From: JBIKVP01 sp044356745
GTDB lineage: Bacteria; Pseudomonadota; Alphaproteobacteria; Rhizobiales; Beijerinckiaceae
DNA: 5,465 bases
Direction: 5' to 3'
Assembly (NCBI GenBank): GCA_044356745.1
Contig: JBIKVP010000103.1
Location: forward strand, 1 to 5,465
The notes under the pieces are model-generated. The model was not told the DNA's origin. It ran no database searches and saw only the letters and a program-made list of their open reading frames with translations. The position numbers and the translations under genes are program-made. Shown here piece after piece: positions 5,357-5,465 of the stretch (the first letter of the stretch is position 1; every line of letters begins with the position of its first letter).

Positions 5357-5465
5357 GTGAAGAGTTGGCGTTATCTTTTTATTAAGGTTGTTTTGATTCC
5401 AATTTGGTATGGGTACGCTTTTAGAACCGGATCAACGGCAGGAGCTTTTGAAACGCCACCGCACC
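5345..5465 (+). mobile_element. IS630-family insertion sequence, right copy, one end only
   Basis: This is the same element end as at the left edge, in opposite orientation, continuing off the right edge. Identity with the left copy extends over 5343-5465, 123 bp with three mismatches. TA at 5345-5346 is the likely target dinucleotide, followed by CCCCTCGTGAGTGAAG. The transposase start lies 62 nt inside. The element has entered the receptor gene and supplies its premature stop codon. Only this one end is seen, so the pair cannot be shown to form a composite transposon. Confidence 0.82.
5409..5465 (+). CDS. IS630-family transposase, N-terminal fragment cut by the window edge
   Basis: The frame opens at ATG 5409 and runs off the right edge after exactly 19 codons, encoding MGTLLEPDQRQELLKRHRT. 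It uses CCG, GAT and CGG for Pro7, Asp8 and Arg10, where the left copy uses CCA, GAC and CGT. The peptide is therefore unchanged, which argues that this is the true coding frame. The helix-turn-helix and DDE domains are outside the window. No clear ribosome binding site stands at normal spacing before the ATG. Confidence 0.7.
   Translation, partial: MGTLLEPDQRQELLKRHRT

Noticed and set aside
1..5465. A composite transposon made by two flanking IS copies
   Set aside because: Only one end of each IS is visible, and there is no accessory cargo such as resistance genes. A contig ending in a high-copy IS explains the arrangement equally well. The cargo looks like ordinary metabolic and sensory genes.

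Overview
This window comes from a bacterium, probably a proteobacterium. The HSDL2-type dehydrogenase, the acetoacetyl-CoA synthetase and the stand-alone tail-tube-like protein are a mix I associate with Alphaproteobacteria, but that placement rests on remembered family resemblance. By eye the base composition is moderately AT-rich, and the spacers are strongly so. Both ends lie inside copies of the same insertion sequence, so the window may be a whole draft-assembly contig that stopped in a high-copy repeat.

Layout. Positions 1-122 and 5345-5465 are near-identical inverted copies of one end of an IS630-family element. Each carries the first 19 codons of a transposase reading outward, off the window. 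The copies match over 123 bp with three differences, and all three are synonymous in the transposase frame. Inside this frame lie, from left to right: a small leftward 61-aa protein of unknown function (228-413); a divergent rightward two-gene unit made of an HSDL2-like short-chain dehydrogenase (491-1330) and a T4 gp19-like tail-tube protein (1342-1842); a convergent, leftward acetoacetate-CoA ligase (1901-3904); an AT-rich divergent spacer of 276 bp; and a rightward membrane receptor with a NIT (nitrate/nitrite-sensing) domain and a HAMP domain (4181-5356).

How the genes relate. The ligase and the dehydrogenase both fit acyl-CoA or ketone-body metabolism, but they are convergent, so any link is by neighbourhood only. 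The tube protein is translationally close to the dehydrogenase (11-nt gap, with its ribosome binding site overlapping the upstream stop codon). No sheath, baseplate, ATPase or other contractile-apparatus gene is visible. The receptor reading frame runs through the IS junction and borrows its last residues and stop codon from the IS, so it has a sensor, membrane anchor and HAMP but no output domain. It is most likely a gene broken by the insertion.

The best leads are the IS-truncated receptor, the synonymous-only divergence between the two IS ends, the orphan tube protein coupled to a dehydrogenase, and the unrecognised 61-aa protein with an in-frame 15-bp duplication. I do not see a convincing new multi-gene system.
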